IMG/VR virus record: IMGVR_UViG_3300022680_000058
Span: 62,001-126,000 of that record
DNA from: a virus
Reading direction: 5' to 3' (one strand)
DNA: 64,000 bases
Part shown: piece by piece, positions 17,051 to 25,619 of the stretch
How the letters are laid out: each line of letters begins with the position of its first letter
Numbering within the stretch: position 1 is the first letter of the stretch
Notes under the pieces: generated by a model
Seen by the model: only the letters and a program-made list of their open reading frames with translations
Told to the model about the DNA's origin: nothing
Databases searched by the model: none
Made by a program: the position numbers and the translations under genes

Positions 17051-17322
17051 CAACTCTCCCGACAATCATCAACGTGAAGCCCACCACAACAAAGGCATGG
17101 CTCCGCATGAGGCAACCCGTCCCACTCGAAAACAAGCTCGAATTTGTCCAATTCATCAAAATACGTCTGTGTCCCGTCTGAATTTCTTCTTCGGAGACGA
17201 ACAGTCGCGTTTCTAGGGATGATATCCGTCGGGTTCCCAGATCCAGACATTGCTTCAATTTCACCAGCCGCCTCTGACATAGAGAAAACCTCACACCGAC
17301 CGACCAGATTCTTTTTTCCCAT
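17050..17322 (-). CDS. Small protein with CLCCG motif
   Basis: 90 residues, starting MGKKNLVGR. C-terminal PCLCCGGLHVDDC suggests a small metal-binding end. The start is supported by GGAGAG upstream. Confidence 0.5.
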   Translation of the reverse strand: MGKKNLVGRCEVFSMSEAAGEIEAMSGSGNPTDIIPRNATVRLRRRNSDGTQTYFDELDKFELVFEWDGLPHAEPCLCCGGLHVDDCRES

Positions 17323-17333
17323 CGTCAACTCTC

Positions 17334-17540
17334 CTACACGATCCCACGCTGTTGAAACTCTTCGAGAAGAGTCACATACCCAACATCATCAAACGGATCA
17401 TCAGGCCACCCCTGGGTTGGGTCTTCACCTCGACCTCGACACTCAGCACAGGCACCCCATTCCGGAATGTAGCCATAATAGATTCGGCACCCACACGACG
17501 GACACCATCGTCGATTTGGATGAACCTTTGGAGTCGACAT
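17334..17540 (-). CDS. Small zinc-ribbon protein
   Basis: 68 residues with CPSCG and CAEC, a classic zinc-ribbon pair 18 residues apart. Start codon overlaps the stop of the methyltransferase-like gene above. Confidence 0.6.
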   Translation of the reverse strand: MSTPKVHPNRRWCPSCGCRIYYGYIPEWGACAECRGRGEDPTQGWPDDPFDDVGYVTLLEEFQQRGIV

Positions 17541-18445
17541 CAATCGAACTCCCCAATGTGATGGCCATGCTCAGAAAGCCAGTTCCGCTGTTCTGCTGTC
17601 AATGACCCCACCTTGGTCCAATCCGAACCCCACGCCGACGAACCAGGCTCTCCGTACACACGGACCCATCCGTTGACCTGTAAAGACTCCACAGTCGACT
17701 TCAGCACATACTGAGCGTAGGCATCGTGATCTTCCGAAGAACACCCGTAAAACGTCCCATCTGGAGAAACCCACCCAGCATCAGAATCCTCTTTGATGAG
17801 TTCTGTTCCGGACCAGTCTAGCTCGTCAAAGTCATGAGCACTCACTTCTTCCAACACTTTGATCCTGCTCTGAAGAAACTGATACCCACCATGGCGATTG
17901 ACGATCTTGTCCCCCTCTTTCCTCGCCCACCAAACAAACCCATACCTCTTGTCTTCGAGTTTCAGGAACGTTTCGATATGATTTCCGCCATAGTTCGATC
18001 GGATGCGGAATATCCTCTCGTTTTCCGGGCCAACCCACCCCAGCTCCTCCTGGACATCAAGATGTCTGTATTCGCGCCCGAGGTCACCTTCGATGTTCTT
18101 CTCGAACCCGACGTACAAACATTCTTTGGCCCCGAGTTCGAAAGCTCGACGAATGGTGTGCTCCACGAAGGTTCCGTGACACGGGCGAATGAAGATCGGG
18201 AGTTGTTGGCGCCCGAAACCCCACTCTGTGCAGTCCTTCATGATGACATGCTCGGTCTGAGGTCGAATATCGAGACTCGTGACAGCCCCATGAGGCATGC
18301 ACCGTTGGAGCTCGCCAGCACCAGCCCCACAGTCAACGATGAGCCGCCCCTTGGCAATGGTCGTCACCTTCCCCATGAAGCTCCGGTCAATCTCCATGAA
18401 GATCATCTGAGTCTTTCTCGGGTCATCATTCCCAACGATACGCAT
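17540..18445 (-). CDS. Class I SAM methyltransferase-like protein
   Basis: 301 residues. RLIVDCGAGAGELQ at ~34-47 matches motif I of Rossmann methyltransferases, followed by VTSLDIRPQ, the usual acidic residue of motif II. The remaining motifs are not obvious, and the last ~120 residues appear to be a separate domain. Substrate unknown. GGAGGAG lies ahead of the ATG. Confidence 0.55.
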   Translation of the reverse strand: MRIVGNDDPRKTQMIFMEIDRSFMGKVTTIAKGRLIVDCGAGAGELQRCMPHGAVTSLDIRPQTEHVIMKDCTEWGFGRQQLPIFIRPCHGTFVEHTIRRAFELGAKECLYVGFEKNIEGDLGREYRHLDVQEELGWVGPENERIFRIRSNYGGNHIETFLKLEDKRYGFVWWARKEGDKIVNRHGGYQFLQSRIKVLEEVSAHDFDELDWSGTELIKEDSDAGWVSPDGTFYGCSSEDHDAYAQYVLKSTVESLQVNGWVRVYGEPGSSAWGSDWTKVGSLTAEQRNWLSEHGHHIGEFD

Positions 18446-18448
18446 GAC

Positions 18449-18856
18449 TCACTCCTCCTCCAGTAGATAGATGAACGCGCCCCCTCTGATAACGCCCTCC
18501 CTTGCGTAGTCGTACTTGGCGCGAATCCTGGCGAGCTCCATCGAGATGTGAGCAACAGCAAGGTTGGTGTCTTCGGGCTCATGGTCGCAGATGGTGTGCG
18601 AATTCGCCCCATCGGGCTCATCTCCCTCACCACACCATCGCCATCGAACGTCGCCACTTCGCGCCTTACCATTGGCGTCAGTCATTTGACAGACCCCAAC
18701 CACCACACGCTCATAGACCCTGTCGATCTTACAGTCGTAATTGAAACGAGCCACCACGAAAACGGCCCTCTTGCTCCAGTCCTGGTGAACTCTCTCCACG
18801 CCCACGACGACAGCTTTCGGCCCGATAGCCTCATACTTCATGTTGATTCCGTTCAT
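18449..18856 (-). CDS. Unknown protein
   Basis: 135 residues, beta-rich first half (AVVVGVERVHQDWSKRAVFVV) and helical end. Cys and His scattered. Coupled to the genes on each side by short overlap or spacer. Confidence 0.5.
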   Translation of the reverse strand: MNGINMKYEAIGPKAVVVGVERVHQDWSKRAVFVVARFNYDCKIDRVYERVVVGVCQMTDANGKARSGDVRWRWCGEGDEPDGANSHTICDHEPEDTNLAVAHISMELARIRAKYDYAREGVIRGGAFIYLLEEE

Positions 18857-19254
18857 GACTCATCCCCATTCGGCTCCCACCGACATTCCAGGCCCGTCCC
18901 GATTTCCGAACAATCGGAGCAGTCATCATGACCGTTGTTTCCGTCGTCTTTCCGGCAGATATCGCAGCCATGATACCCCTCGATATCGCCACAGAAACAC
19001 TTCTTTGGAGCGCATGCCTTCGGGTCCATATAGGTCCCATCGACGACGTACCTCAGAGCCAGCAACTCAGACGCCTCAGAGATAACGTGAGCAGCATCCT
19101 GAACAGCAGAATGAGCGTGAGAGATGACCTCCTTGATATCCTCCTCTTCGTACAACTCCTTCACAGACTTCGCCTGGTCGAGCAGGCGTCTCGTTGACCT
19201 CTTCAACTCTGCCTTGATAACGTTCAATGCATCCAATTCTTTTGGCGTATCCAT
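18853..19254 (-). CDS. Helical protein with Cys-rich C-terminus
   Basis: 133 residues. N-terminal two thirds helical; the C-terminal 50 residues contain nine Cys (CFCG, CDIC, CSDC) and look like a compact metal-binding knuckle. Unknown role. Confidence 0.55.
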   Translation of the reverse strand: MDTPKELDALNVIKAELKRSTRRLLDQAKSVKELYEEEDIKEVISHAHSAVQDAAHVISEASELLALRYVVDGTYMDPKACAPKKCFCGDIEGYHGCDICRKDDGNNGHDDCSDCSEIGTGLECRWEPNGDES

Positions 19255-19262
19255 AGCTCACC

Positions 19263-19634
19263 TCACGCTGCCACAGCAGCTTGTTCCTGACTCAAGAGGT
19301 CTTCTTCAGCGTTGATGCACGACGCCCTTGACTCTGGGTCCAAATCGACGTTGGACCCGTCGTGCTTGAAGAGTTCCACAAGAGCAGCAGGCAAGCTGTA
19401 AGAGATCCTTGACTGCCAGATCCACTGATCGTTGTCATCGATCTCGACAGCGAGCCAACAAGGGCCATGGGGAAGCTTGACGAGGTATCCCACCTCTTCG
19501 AGGTAGCGATTCGTCTCGCCCGTTCTCGGGTCGTACTCGACCACTGGACGGGTGACACAGACATTACGTCCGCCCATCCAGAAGAACTGAAGAAAAGGGA
19601 AAATGGTGCGGATGACGTTGACGAAACTGGACAT
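19263..19634 (-). CDS. Unknown protein, start of a transcription unit
   Basis: About 123 residues starting MSSFVNVIRTIFPFLQFFW. A hydrophobic N-terminus could act as a membrane anchor or signal. GGAGGT precedes the ATG, and the promoter at 19659-19686 gives a short leader. Confidence 0.55.
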   Translation of the reverse strand: MSSFVNVIRTIFPFLQFFWMGGRNVCVTRPVVEYDPRTGETNRYLEEVGYLVKLPHGPCWLAVEIDDNDQWIWQSRISYSLPAALVELFKHDGSNVDLDPESRASCINAEEDLLSQEQAAVAA

Positions 19635-19658
19635 TGGTACCTCCACCTTTCACCAATC

Positions 19659-19686
19659 ATCTTATGGCATGGTTTCAGATTGTCAA
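19659..19686 (-). promoter_or_regulatory. Sigma70-like promoter
   Basis: TTGACA, 16 bp, TAAGAT on the minus strand, about 25 bp ahead of the start at 19634. The CAAAG-TTT-CTTTG palindrome at 19707-19719 lies just upstream. Confidence 0.7.
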
Positions 19687-19706
19687 GCGGTACGCTCAGA
19701 TTTCGT

Positions 19707-19719
19707 CAAAGTTTCTTTG
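19707..19719. repeat. Copy of recurring palindrome CAAAG-TTT-CTTTG
   Basis: Exact copy, intergenic, about 20 bp upstream of the promoter at 19659-19686 and just past the stop of the gene at 19726. Confidence 0.65.
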
Positions 19720-19725
19720 GTGGGA

Positions 19726-20187
19726 TCACAAACCCCTGCTCTCATCGCTGAGAAAGCCAGCCACTGCCTCATTGGCGACATTCTCAGCGTATGCGCTGAG
19801 CTGACTCTCTCTGTTGGTATTCATCTCCATAGACACAAGATATGACACCACACTGGCGGCTCTCCACCGTTTGTTCACCCCCTGAGAGATGGACACCTCA
19901 ATGTGGATGTCCTGGTCCGGCGAAAAGTTCACTGCTTTAGAGAGTGTTCTCCAACGCTCCCTCCACCGGTCAGCAAGCTTGTCCGCCTCGATGAGATTCC
20001 GCTGGAGGGTGTTGAGCTTGCTTCTCGCCTCACGAAGCTCTTCCAAGTACGCGACAGCTATCCACGCCCTATCAGCCTTTTCGGCACTCTCCTCGCTGGC
20101 GTGAGCGCCCCTTTCGGACGCCTTGGCCATCGACTTGAAATACTCAATCACCCCCATCAAGGTTCTCGGCGTCTTCTCCTCGATCAT
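19726..20187 (-). CDS. Unknown helical protein
   Basis: 153 residues from MIEEKTPRTL (AGGAGAAG upstream). Long charged helix in the middle (ELREARSKLNTLQRNLIEAD). Overlaps the end of the gene above by about 40 bp. Confidence 0.5.
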   Translation of the reverse strand: MIEEKTPRTLMGVIEYFKSMAKASERGAHASEESAEKADRAWIAVAYLEELREARSKLNTLQRNLIEADKLADRWRERWRTLSKAVNFSPDQDIHIEVSISQGVNKRWRAASVVSYLVSMEMNTNRESQLSAYAENVANEAVAGFLSDESRGL

Positions 20188-20551
20188 CTTCTTCTCCTGA
20201 CCACGGGGGCTCACCCCGCTTAATGAAATCCCACTCCTCATCCGTCGGATCTCGATACATCCCGATCGCCTCGATAGTGAACTCCTCACCGTCAACATCG
20301 AAGTATTCATTCTTGACAATGAGAAACTCACCTTCCCAGATCGAGACACCCACCGGACAATCAAAGTCCTGGTCAAGTCGAAGACCCTCAACAGTCGTTC
20401 CACGTCCGCATTGATGGATCTCGCGTGTGATGCTCTCGCCCCGATACCAGAGAACGATTCCGTCGAGCTCACCATTACCCATGGCGACCACCGCCACAGA
20501 ATCACCCTTCCTCGGGACATCAATCTTCTCGAAGAGTCGCCTCGCCATCAA
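20144..20551 (-). CDS. Unknown protein, acidic
   Basis: 135 residues, beta-rich body and an acidic C-terminus (GEEDDRGEDAENLDGGD). No motif. Coupled to neighbours by overlap. Confidence 0.5.
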   Translation of the reverse strand: MMARRLFEKIDVPRKGDSVAVVAMGNGELDGIVLWYRGESITREIHQCGRGTTVEGLRLDQDFDCPVGVSIWEGEFLIVKNEYFDVDGEEFTIEAIGMYRDPTDEEWDFIKRGEPPWSGEEDDRGEDAENLDGGD

Positions 20552-20846
20552 TCGCCTCGATCTTCCTCAAACATAGCTTGCAGATTGCTCCATCACGAGT
20601 TCTTACCATCGAGAGAAGAAATCCAGAGATCATCCTCTCCAATGGTCTCGAAACGATCACGCCTTCAGGAATCCTGGAATACTCAGCCGCCGCCTCAGGC
20701 ACCGTCACTCCACACAGTGTCGTATACCCTCCACAGTCGGACGGAGAGACAGTGTCTGCGCCCACAACACCATGAGCAGCAGACCACCCTCTCTTCGTCC
20801 TCCATGAAACGAAATCGTACCCCAGCTCCTCAGCAAACGAAGTCAA
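20520..20846 (-). CDS. Unknown small protein
   Basis: 108 residues with a Cys pair CKLC near the C-terminus. No family recognised. Starts at the ATGA overlap with the gene above. Confidence 0.5.
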   Translation of the reverse strand: MTSFAEELGYDFVSWRTKRGWSAAHGVVGADTVSPSDCGGYTTLCGVTVPEAAAEYSRIPEGVIVSRPLERMISGFLLSMVRTRDGAICKLCLRKIEAIDGEATLRED

Positions 20847-21577
20847 TGAGTGACCATCTTGACGAGCTCATCATCTGACCACTCGGCGTCGAAATTCATG
20901 TCACAGAGCGCCTCGATGATGTCCTTGAGTCTCGTTTTCTTGTCGACCGGAATCTCGAAGACACGATTCCGATAACACATATCGACATCGCCGACCTTTT
21001 TCGTGCTGACCCACGCGTGAGGGCCAACATGAATATAGAGCTTGCCGTCGATGAGATCCGCACCACGATACCGAGTGTTGAACTCATCCACCCGCTTGTT
21101 GTGGCGCTCATTCATGGCTTTTTCTGCCCAGAGAAACATCTTCTTCTCCCACCCCTCGGCGAGCAGATGCTGAGGGACCCCGATCAAGACATCGAGCCAC
21201 GCGTTGGTGACCCTACACCTCCCCTGACCACCGATCTCTCTCACCATCCACGGGTCATCGCGGTCGTTCCCTGTTCCGCCATCGAATCGAGAGATCGACC
21301 ACCAATCATCGAAGAACATCCCGCCACCAAGCTTCACAACCGAACCAACAGGCGGAAGAACTTGGTCATCCCAGCAACCCCTGATCCTCAGCCACTGGGG
21401 AACGACCTTGAGATTTCTGGTTACACTCACATGCCGCGTCCCGAGGATGGTCTCCGCACTCGCGTATCTCAACTGCTCGTACTTGTACATATCGAGCCAG
21501 AGGATGATGTTCTGAAGGATCTGAGACCGCACAATGGCCAGCTTCAGGCGCCTTTCAGCACTGCCCTTTCGCGCCAT
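20843..21577 (-). CDS. Unknown protein
   Basis: 244 residues with a basic N-terminus, aromatic-rich centre (FFDDWWSISRFDGGTG) and mixed alpha/beta end. No recognised domain. Short overlap with downstream gene indicates coupled translation. Confidence 0.5.
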   Translation of the reverse strand: MARKGSAERRLKLAIVRSQILQNIILWLDMYKYEQLRYASAETILGTRHVSVTRNLKVVPQWLRIRGCWDDQVLPPVGSVVKLGGGMFFDDWWSISRFDGGTGNDRDDPWMVREIGGQGRCRVTNAWLDVLIGVPQHLLAEGWEKKMFLWAEKAMNERHNKRVDEFNTRYRGADLIDGKLYIHVGPHAWVSTKKVGDVDMCYRNRVFEIPVDKKTRLKDIIEALCDMNFDAEWSDDELVKMVTH

Positions 21578-21580
21578 GAC

Positions 21581-21844
21581 TCACGTCCTCTTCTCGGGTT
21601 CCTGTCTCGGCCTTGCCATGGCTTCGAGGAAGTCCATGAGCTGCCCACCCTTTCCCTCTTCCCGGAGCTTCAGCGCCTTGAGAGGGACCCAGTAGTCTTT
21701 CTTGCCCTTCTTCCCCCGACGACACCTGGCTTGGTCGTCCTTGATCTCATGAATGAAACCATAGACCTGATGCATGATGAGCTGTCGACCGCGACCCCCA
21801 CGATGAACCCATCCGACCTCATCACCGACTTTGAACTCAGTCAT
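21581..21844 (-). CDS. Small protein with SH3/KOW-like segment
   Basis: 87 residues. KVGDEVGWV at the N-terminus followed by a basic loop and WVPL resembles a small SH3-like barrel of the KOW kind. Possible nucleic acid binding; weak inference. Confidence 0.5.
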   Translation of the reverse strand: MTEFKVGDEVGWVHRGGRGRQLIMHQVYGFIHEIKDDQARCRRGKKGKKDYWVPLKALKLREEGKGGQLMDFLEAMARPRQEPEKRT

Positions 21845-22275
21845 GACTCACCCATCGGGACCATCATGAAGAGATTGTGCGCCTCAGCCTCTAGAGCTAC
21901 CCACGCCTCCAGGTTGTTGTCACGGACAGCGCTGTACTTCTCGGGACACACACGCCCGAGCACCTTGCCCCACGGGACACTGGAGAGCTTCGACGGATCG
22001 TAGCTGAGCATCTCTTTGATGGCAGCCTCGGTGATCATGAATGCCCCATCGATCATCTGGCCCTGAAGTCTCCCACACTCGGAGAGCTCCACGACCTGTT
22101 TTCCGGTCATCCGAAGTCTTTTCGCCGCCTCCACCCAGTCATAGACTGTGGTCCAATCAGACGGCTCGAACTCGACGTCCACTCGTGTGACTCTCGTCAA
22201 CTCCTCAAAGAGAGATGTCTCTCTTCTAATGGCCGTCAGAAACTTCTCCCAATACTGATCCTCTGTCATCTCCAT
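21841..22275 (-). CDS. Unknown protein
   Basis: 144 residues, helical, starting MEMTEDQYWEK. The segment KRLRMTGKQVVELSECGRLQGQMIDGAFMI resembles an excisionase/MerR-like helix pair, but weakly. Coupled to the gene below. Confidence 0.5.
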   Translation of the reverse strand: MEMTEDQYWEKFLTAIRRETSLFEELTRVTRVDVEFEPSDWTTVYDWVEAAKRLRMTGKQVVELSECGRLQGQMIDGAFMITEAAIKEMLSYDPSKLSSVPWGKVLGRVCPEKYSAVRDNNLEAWVALEAEAHNLFMMVPMGES

Positions 22276-22281
22276 CACAGC

Positions 22282-22620
22282 TCACTCCTTCTCGTCGTCT
22301 CCAATTGGACGCCAGTTCGACATCCGAGGCCTGTTGCATGTTCGACAGTATCCGGAATAGCCCTGCTCGACCCGCTCACCCCGATCTGTCTTTATGGAAT
22401 TCCCACACTCGGAACACACCCCCTTCGGAACGATGATATCGGGCTCGATGCCAGCGAACTCGAAAAGCTTGTTGAGCTCCTCCGGGGACACCTGTGGAAG
22501 TCCCATCGAGACGAAATCCCATCTCCCATCGCCTCGATAGCATGGGTATCCATCCTGACTGTCCCAACGCATCCTCTTGAGGATCGTTCCGACGAGTTCT
22601 TTCGCCTCATCCGTTTTCAT
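22282..22620 (-). CDS. Small zinc-ribbon protein
   Basis: 112 residues from MKTDEAKELV. CSECG and CRTCN about 27 residues apart form a zinc ribbon. The start lies inside the end of the upstream nuclease-like gene. Confidence 0.55.
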   Translation of the reverse strand: MKTDEAKELVGTILKRMRWDSQDGYPCYRGDGRWDFVSMGLPQVSPEELNKLFEFAGIEPDIIVPKGVCSECGNSIKTDRGERVEQGYSGYCRTCNRPRMSNWRPIGDDEKE

Positions 22621-23083
22621 CGAAATCTTCCTCCTGCCCAAGCTCATAAAGCATCTGAACAAAAACCTTCCGAGGAACCGCGATCCAGTCCTGTTCAGCA
22701 GTCTCCACCGGGCGCCCGAGCTTTCGCCACATCTTCGAGGCTAAATCATCGAGCACACTCTTTCTGAATCTGATCGCAAGAAATGGATGCTTGACGAGAT
22801 CGGCAGCCTCACTCGTGATCTTGTTGAGCCACTCAGCTTTGATGCTGAGACTCTTCCCCTCAGTGGTCTTGCACTCGCCGTGGAACGAAAACGTAGCAGC
22901 ATCAACATTTGCCACATCTCCCTTGGCGTCGTATCGGCTCCCTGAACCCTTCTGTCGCCGACCACCCAGAGTCTTGGCTGTGGACTCCTCGTGGCGTCTG
23001 GGAGCCTCGTGGTTGGTCCTACGCCTATCAGCGTCGGGTCTCGTGAACCTCGACCCGATCGAAGGCCTCTTCTCGTCCCTCAC
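22607..23083 (-). CDS. PD-(D/E)XK nuclease-like protein, possible Holliday junction resolvase fold
   Basis: 158 residues. GGRRQKGSGSRYDAKGDV (Asp56), then FSFHGECKTTEGKS with Glu70 and Lys72, gives the D...ExK catalytic set seen in Hjc/RecU-type and related phage nucleases. A predicted helix follows. Likely a DNA structure-specific or repair nuclease; substrate unknown. Basic N-terminal 40 residues. Confidence 0.65.
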   Translation of the reverse strand: MRDEKRPSIGSRFTRPDADRRRTNHEAPRRHEESTAKTLGGRRQKGSGSRYDAKGDVANVDAATFSFHGECKTTEGKSLSIKAEWLNKITSEAADLVKHPFLAIRFRKSVLDDLASKMWRKLGRPVETAEQDWIAVPRKVFVQMLYELGQEEDFDENG

Positions 23084-23421
23084 TAGATCCCACCCTTGAT
23101 GAGCTCGATCAGTGCCCCCATCTCTCTCTGCCTGTCGATGAGGTCTCCGACTCTTCTGTTGGCAACGATCAGAACCTCACGAAGCCTCAACACCTCATCC
23201 ATCAAGGCGTATTCGATCAACTCCTGGCTGTCGTATTCAACACCGAGGTAGTTTCCGATCTCCACAGCCCAAAACGGAGCTGTCCCATTGGGCCATGTTC
23301 CTTTTGCTCGCAGATGGATGACGTCGTTCACATCAATTGTGTGACGAAACTTCATCACGGGGTATCCTTTTCGATACAAGTCTCGAAGGATCTCTGTCCT
23401 GCTGGTTACCGTTTCAGTCAT
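23083..23421 (-). CDS. Unknown protein, first gene of its unit
   Basis: 112 residues if started at the ATG at 23421, which is only six bases past the -10 and would be leaderless. An internal ATG at 23355 has AAAAGGA upstream and is an alternative. C-terminus is helical (EVLRLREVLIVANRRVGDLIDRQRE). Confidence 0.55.
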   Translation of the reverse strand: MTETVTSRTEILRDLYRKGYPVMKFRHTIDVNDVIHLRAKGTWPNGTAPFWAVEIGNYLGVEYDSQELIEYALMDEVLRLREVLIVANRRVGDLIDRQREMGALIELIKGGI

Positions 23422-23427
23422 GATGTC

Positions 23428-23455
23428 ATAATATAACCTGAATAGGCTCTGTCAA
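23428..23455 (-). promoter_or_regulatory. Sigma70-like promoter, predicted leaderless
   Basis: TTGACA, 16 bp, TATTAT, then six bases and ATG. It lies back to back with a plus-strand TATAAT at 23485-23490 that is also six bases from an ATG. Confidence 0.7.
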
Positions 23456-23496
23456 TCAATCAACACACACTTTCGTCCAGGTTGTATAATCGAATC

Positions 23497-23814
23497 ATGA
23501 GAGACGTCATAGAGAAGGCCGTCAGACTATTGAGGCAGGGTCACAACAGGGAGGCGCTCAGGGCTCTTGAGAGAGCTCTGGACATCACAGAGACGGCGAC
23601 ACCCATCCCAGCCCCCATCGAGAAGGCATGCCGCCCAAGTTTCTTTGTCGAGAAAGATGGGAATGGAGGACACCTGTGTATTGACGACACAGGATGGCAC
23701 ATCGAGCCGTCAGCGCTTAAGGGTCTTCCGAGCCCTCACGATGAACGGTTTGATGAACAGGTAAAGGAGGTTCTTGACCGAGGAATCGCTACCGGTCTCA
23801 TTCGCCGCCTCTAA
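23497..23814 (+). CDS. Lone plus-strand small protein
   Basis: 105 residues starting MRDVIEKAVRLLRQGHNREA. TATAAT ends at 23490 and the ATG follows after six bases, so the mRNA is pred to be leaderless; no good -35 is visible. The N-terminal 30 residues look like a single TPR-like helix pair. It overlaps, tail to tail, the last 105 bp of the membrane protein gene on the other strand. Confidence 0.55.
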   Translation: MRDVIEKAVRLLRQGHNREALRALERALDITETATPIPAPIEKACRPSFFVEKDGNGGHLCIDDTGWHIEPSALKGLPSPHDERFDEQVKEVLDRGIATGLIRRL

Positions 23815-24018
23815 CCTCCAAAGACGAGCTCTCGTCAGTATCTCAAACGAAGAGACACTGAAAGCGACGAACAAGACAAAAGTAAAGCCCGCATTGACCC
23901 ACGATGGCTCGTACAACTGATTCTGAGGGACAAGCAAAAGTGCCTGCATACACACATTAAACGCAGCCAGAAACACAAGCACCTGTAGACCAATAAACTT
24001 CAGAAATAACCACCTCAT
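23710..24018 (-). CDS. Small membrane protein
   Basis: 102 residues with two predicted transmembrane helices (FLKFIGLQVLVFLAAFNVCM and AGFTFVLFVAFSVSSF) and a basic C-terminus. Start overlaps the stop of the next membrane protein gene (ATGA). Function unknown. Confidence 0.6.
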   Translation of the reverse strand: MRWLFLKFIGLQVLVFLAAFNVCMQALLLVPQNQLYEPSWVNAGFTFVLFVAFSVSSFEILTRARLWRLEAANETGSDSSVKNLLYLFIKPFIVRARKTLKR

Positions 24019-24263
24019 GATTCGTCCTCCCCTCTATTGTTTTGGCGCCATTGACTGCATGTCTTCCAAAAAGGGAGTGGCTCCCACCCCGTCCCTCCGT
24101 AAACACAGTCAATGTACTCCCTGTATCGGCAAGTGAAACATGTCTCGTTTCGACGCCTCCGGACGATTGCTGTGATCACGACGTACAGTATTGCCGAAAT
24201 GGACACGATAATCACCGGAGCGAACATGCACCAGATCACAATGTCTTTCATCTCCATGGCCAT
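24015..24263 (-). CDS. Small membrane protein with Cys pair
   Basis: 82 residues with one transmembrane helix (IVIWCMFAPVIIVSISAILY), a basic RRRRN stop-transfer, then CFTC and further Cys. Coupled by overlap to recA upstream and to another membrane protein downstream. Confidence 0.6.
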   Translation of the reverse strand: MAMEMKDIVIWCMFAPVIIVSISAILYVVITAIVRRRRNETCFTCRYREYIDCVYGGTGWEPLPFWKTCSQWRQNNRGEDES

Positions 24264-25555
24264 CACCTCGCTTGTGCGAGCTCCTTTAGAATAGCTGTTC
24301 TAACGAGTGGGGCCAGGTCAGGATCATTCGTCACAGCCATCTTGAGAGCTGCCTGACTTGCGAACCTCTCACCGGCGATCTCGTACTTCCCGCCGTCCTT
24401 CGGCTTCGCATCCTTGTGTTCTTTGACAAGATATTTCATCGCGTTTTTGAAGATGAAATCGTCCTCCATAACAGTACCGGCTGGAACGTTGTCCGTTGAT
24501 CTCATCGTTTGAGCGAATATCCCCTCAAACCCTCTTGTCGGGGCTGTCCTGTTTTTCGTGATCTTGAAATGGATCGTCTCCTTCACCGGGAAGATATTCT
24601 TCTCTTCCTTCGACCCATACGCCTCCGTGACAGCCTCGACCTTCGACGACAGGAATTTGACCTCTGCATGAATAGCAAAATCCTGCCCCTTCCCTCCAGG
24701 TTTCGTGCTCGGATCACCGAACATGACACCGATCTTCAATCTTGCTTGGTTCACCCAAATCATCGATGTCATGATGCCCTTATTCTTGTTCCGGGCACCC
24801 ATGGAGACCCATCCGCGAATCCCCTTGTTGACCAGTCTCGCCTGAAGACCTTGCTGCCACTTCTCGGCACCTTCTTCGATCTCTGTCCTTGGCGTGAAGT
24901 GAGCCAACGAATCCACGATGACGATGTCGAACATACCCGACTCCATGATGAGCTGGATGATGTCCGACGCCTCTTCACCGTTCTCTGGTCGAACATAATA
25001 GAGACGCCGATCATCAACACCAACTTCACCAGCCCAGACAGGATCATAGGCATCCTCAGGGTCGATCCACGCCGCAATGAACTCCTCGTATGAGTTTTCG
25101 TTGAGCTCATCTTTCCACTTCTCGACTCGTATTTTGTAGTCCTTGGCACTCTCCGAGAACTTCCCCTTGCTGTCCTTCTTTCGTTCCGGAAGAATGACAG
25201 GAAGAACGGTCTTCCCCTCTTTCACACAATCACAGAACGCCTCAGCATGCCACCTGGCGTCCGAATCTTCTTCGAGCTGCTCAGGTGTCGGAGGAATCAC
25301 CTCAAGGTTCTGTGCGGGTCTCAGGCACCTCCGACACAGGTTCTGATTCTTGGCAACGATTCGAGCCGCAGTCGTGGACTTACCGCCGGACTTTTCGCCC
25401 CACAGCATGATGTTCCGACCATGAGGGAACCCACCACCAAGGCCAGCATCCAGAACAATCGATCCTGTCGTGAGCCTCAGGTCTCGTGTTCTGTTCGTTC
25501 CAGCGTTGAAATTCTTTTTGATGAGCTTGCTTGCCCCGATAGCCCGATCACCCAT
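24263..25555 (-). CDS. recA: RecA-like recombinase
   Basis: 430 residues. Strand-exchange ATPase for recombination-dependent replication and repair. Walker A GEKSGGKST at 53-61, Walker B DIVIVDSLA at 210-218, and MIWVNQARLKIG in the region of the RecA L2 loop. Unusual feature: an insertion after the P-loop carrying CRRC (74/77) and CDC (108/110) that could bind zinc, plus a Lys/Glu-rich stretch to ~155. A perfect inverted repeat GGCATC-6-GATGCC at 25575-25592 lies just upstream, a possible operator. GAGGTGAGGTG precedes the ATG. Confidence 0.9.
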   Translation of the reverse strand: MGDRAIGASKLIKKNFNAGTNRTRDLRLTTGSIVLDAGLGGGFPHGRNIMLWGEKSGGKSTTAARIVAKNQNLCRRCLRPAQNLEVIPPTPEQLEEDSDARWHAEAFCDCVKEGKTVLPVILPERKKDSKGKFSESAKDYKIRVEKWKDELNENSYEEFIAAWIDPEDAYDPVWAGEVGVDDRRLYYVRPENGEEASDIIQLIMESGMFDIVIVDSLAHFTPRTEIEEGAEKWQQGLQARLVNKGIRGWVSMGARNKNKGIMTSMIWVNQARLKIGVMFGDPSTKPGGKGQDFAIHAEVKFLSSKVEAVTEAYGSKEEKNIFPVKETIHFKITKNRTAPTRGFEGIFAQTMRSTDNVPAGTVMEDDFIFKNAMKYLVKEHKDAKPKDGGKYEIAGERFASQAALKMAVTNDPDLAPLVRTAILKELAQAR

Positions 25556-25619
25556 GAACGCACCTCACCTCTCTGGCATCGTCACAGATGCCCCTCAGTG
25601 ACATTGATTGACATCAAAA

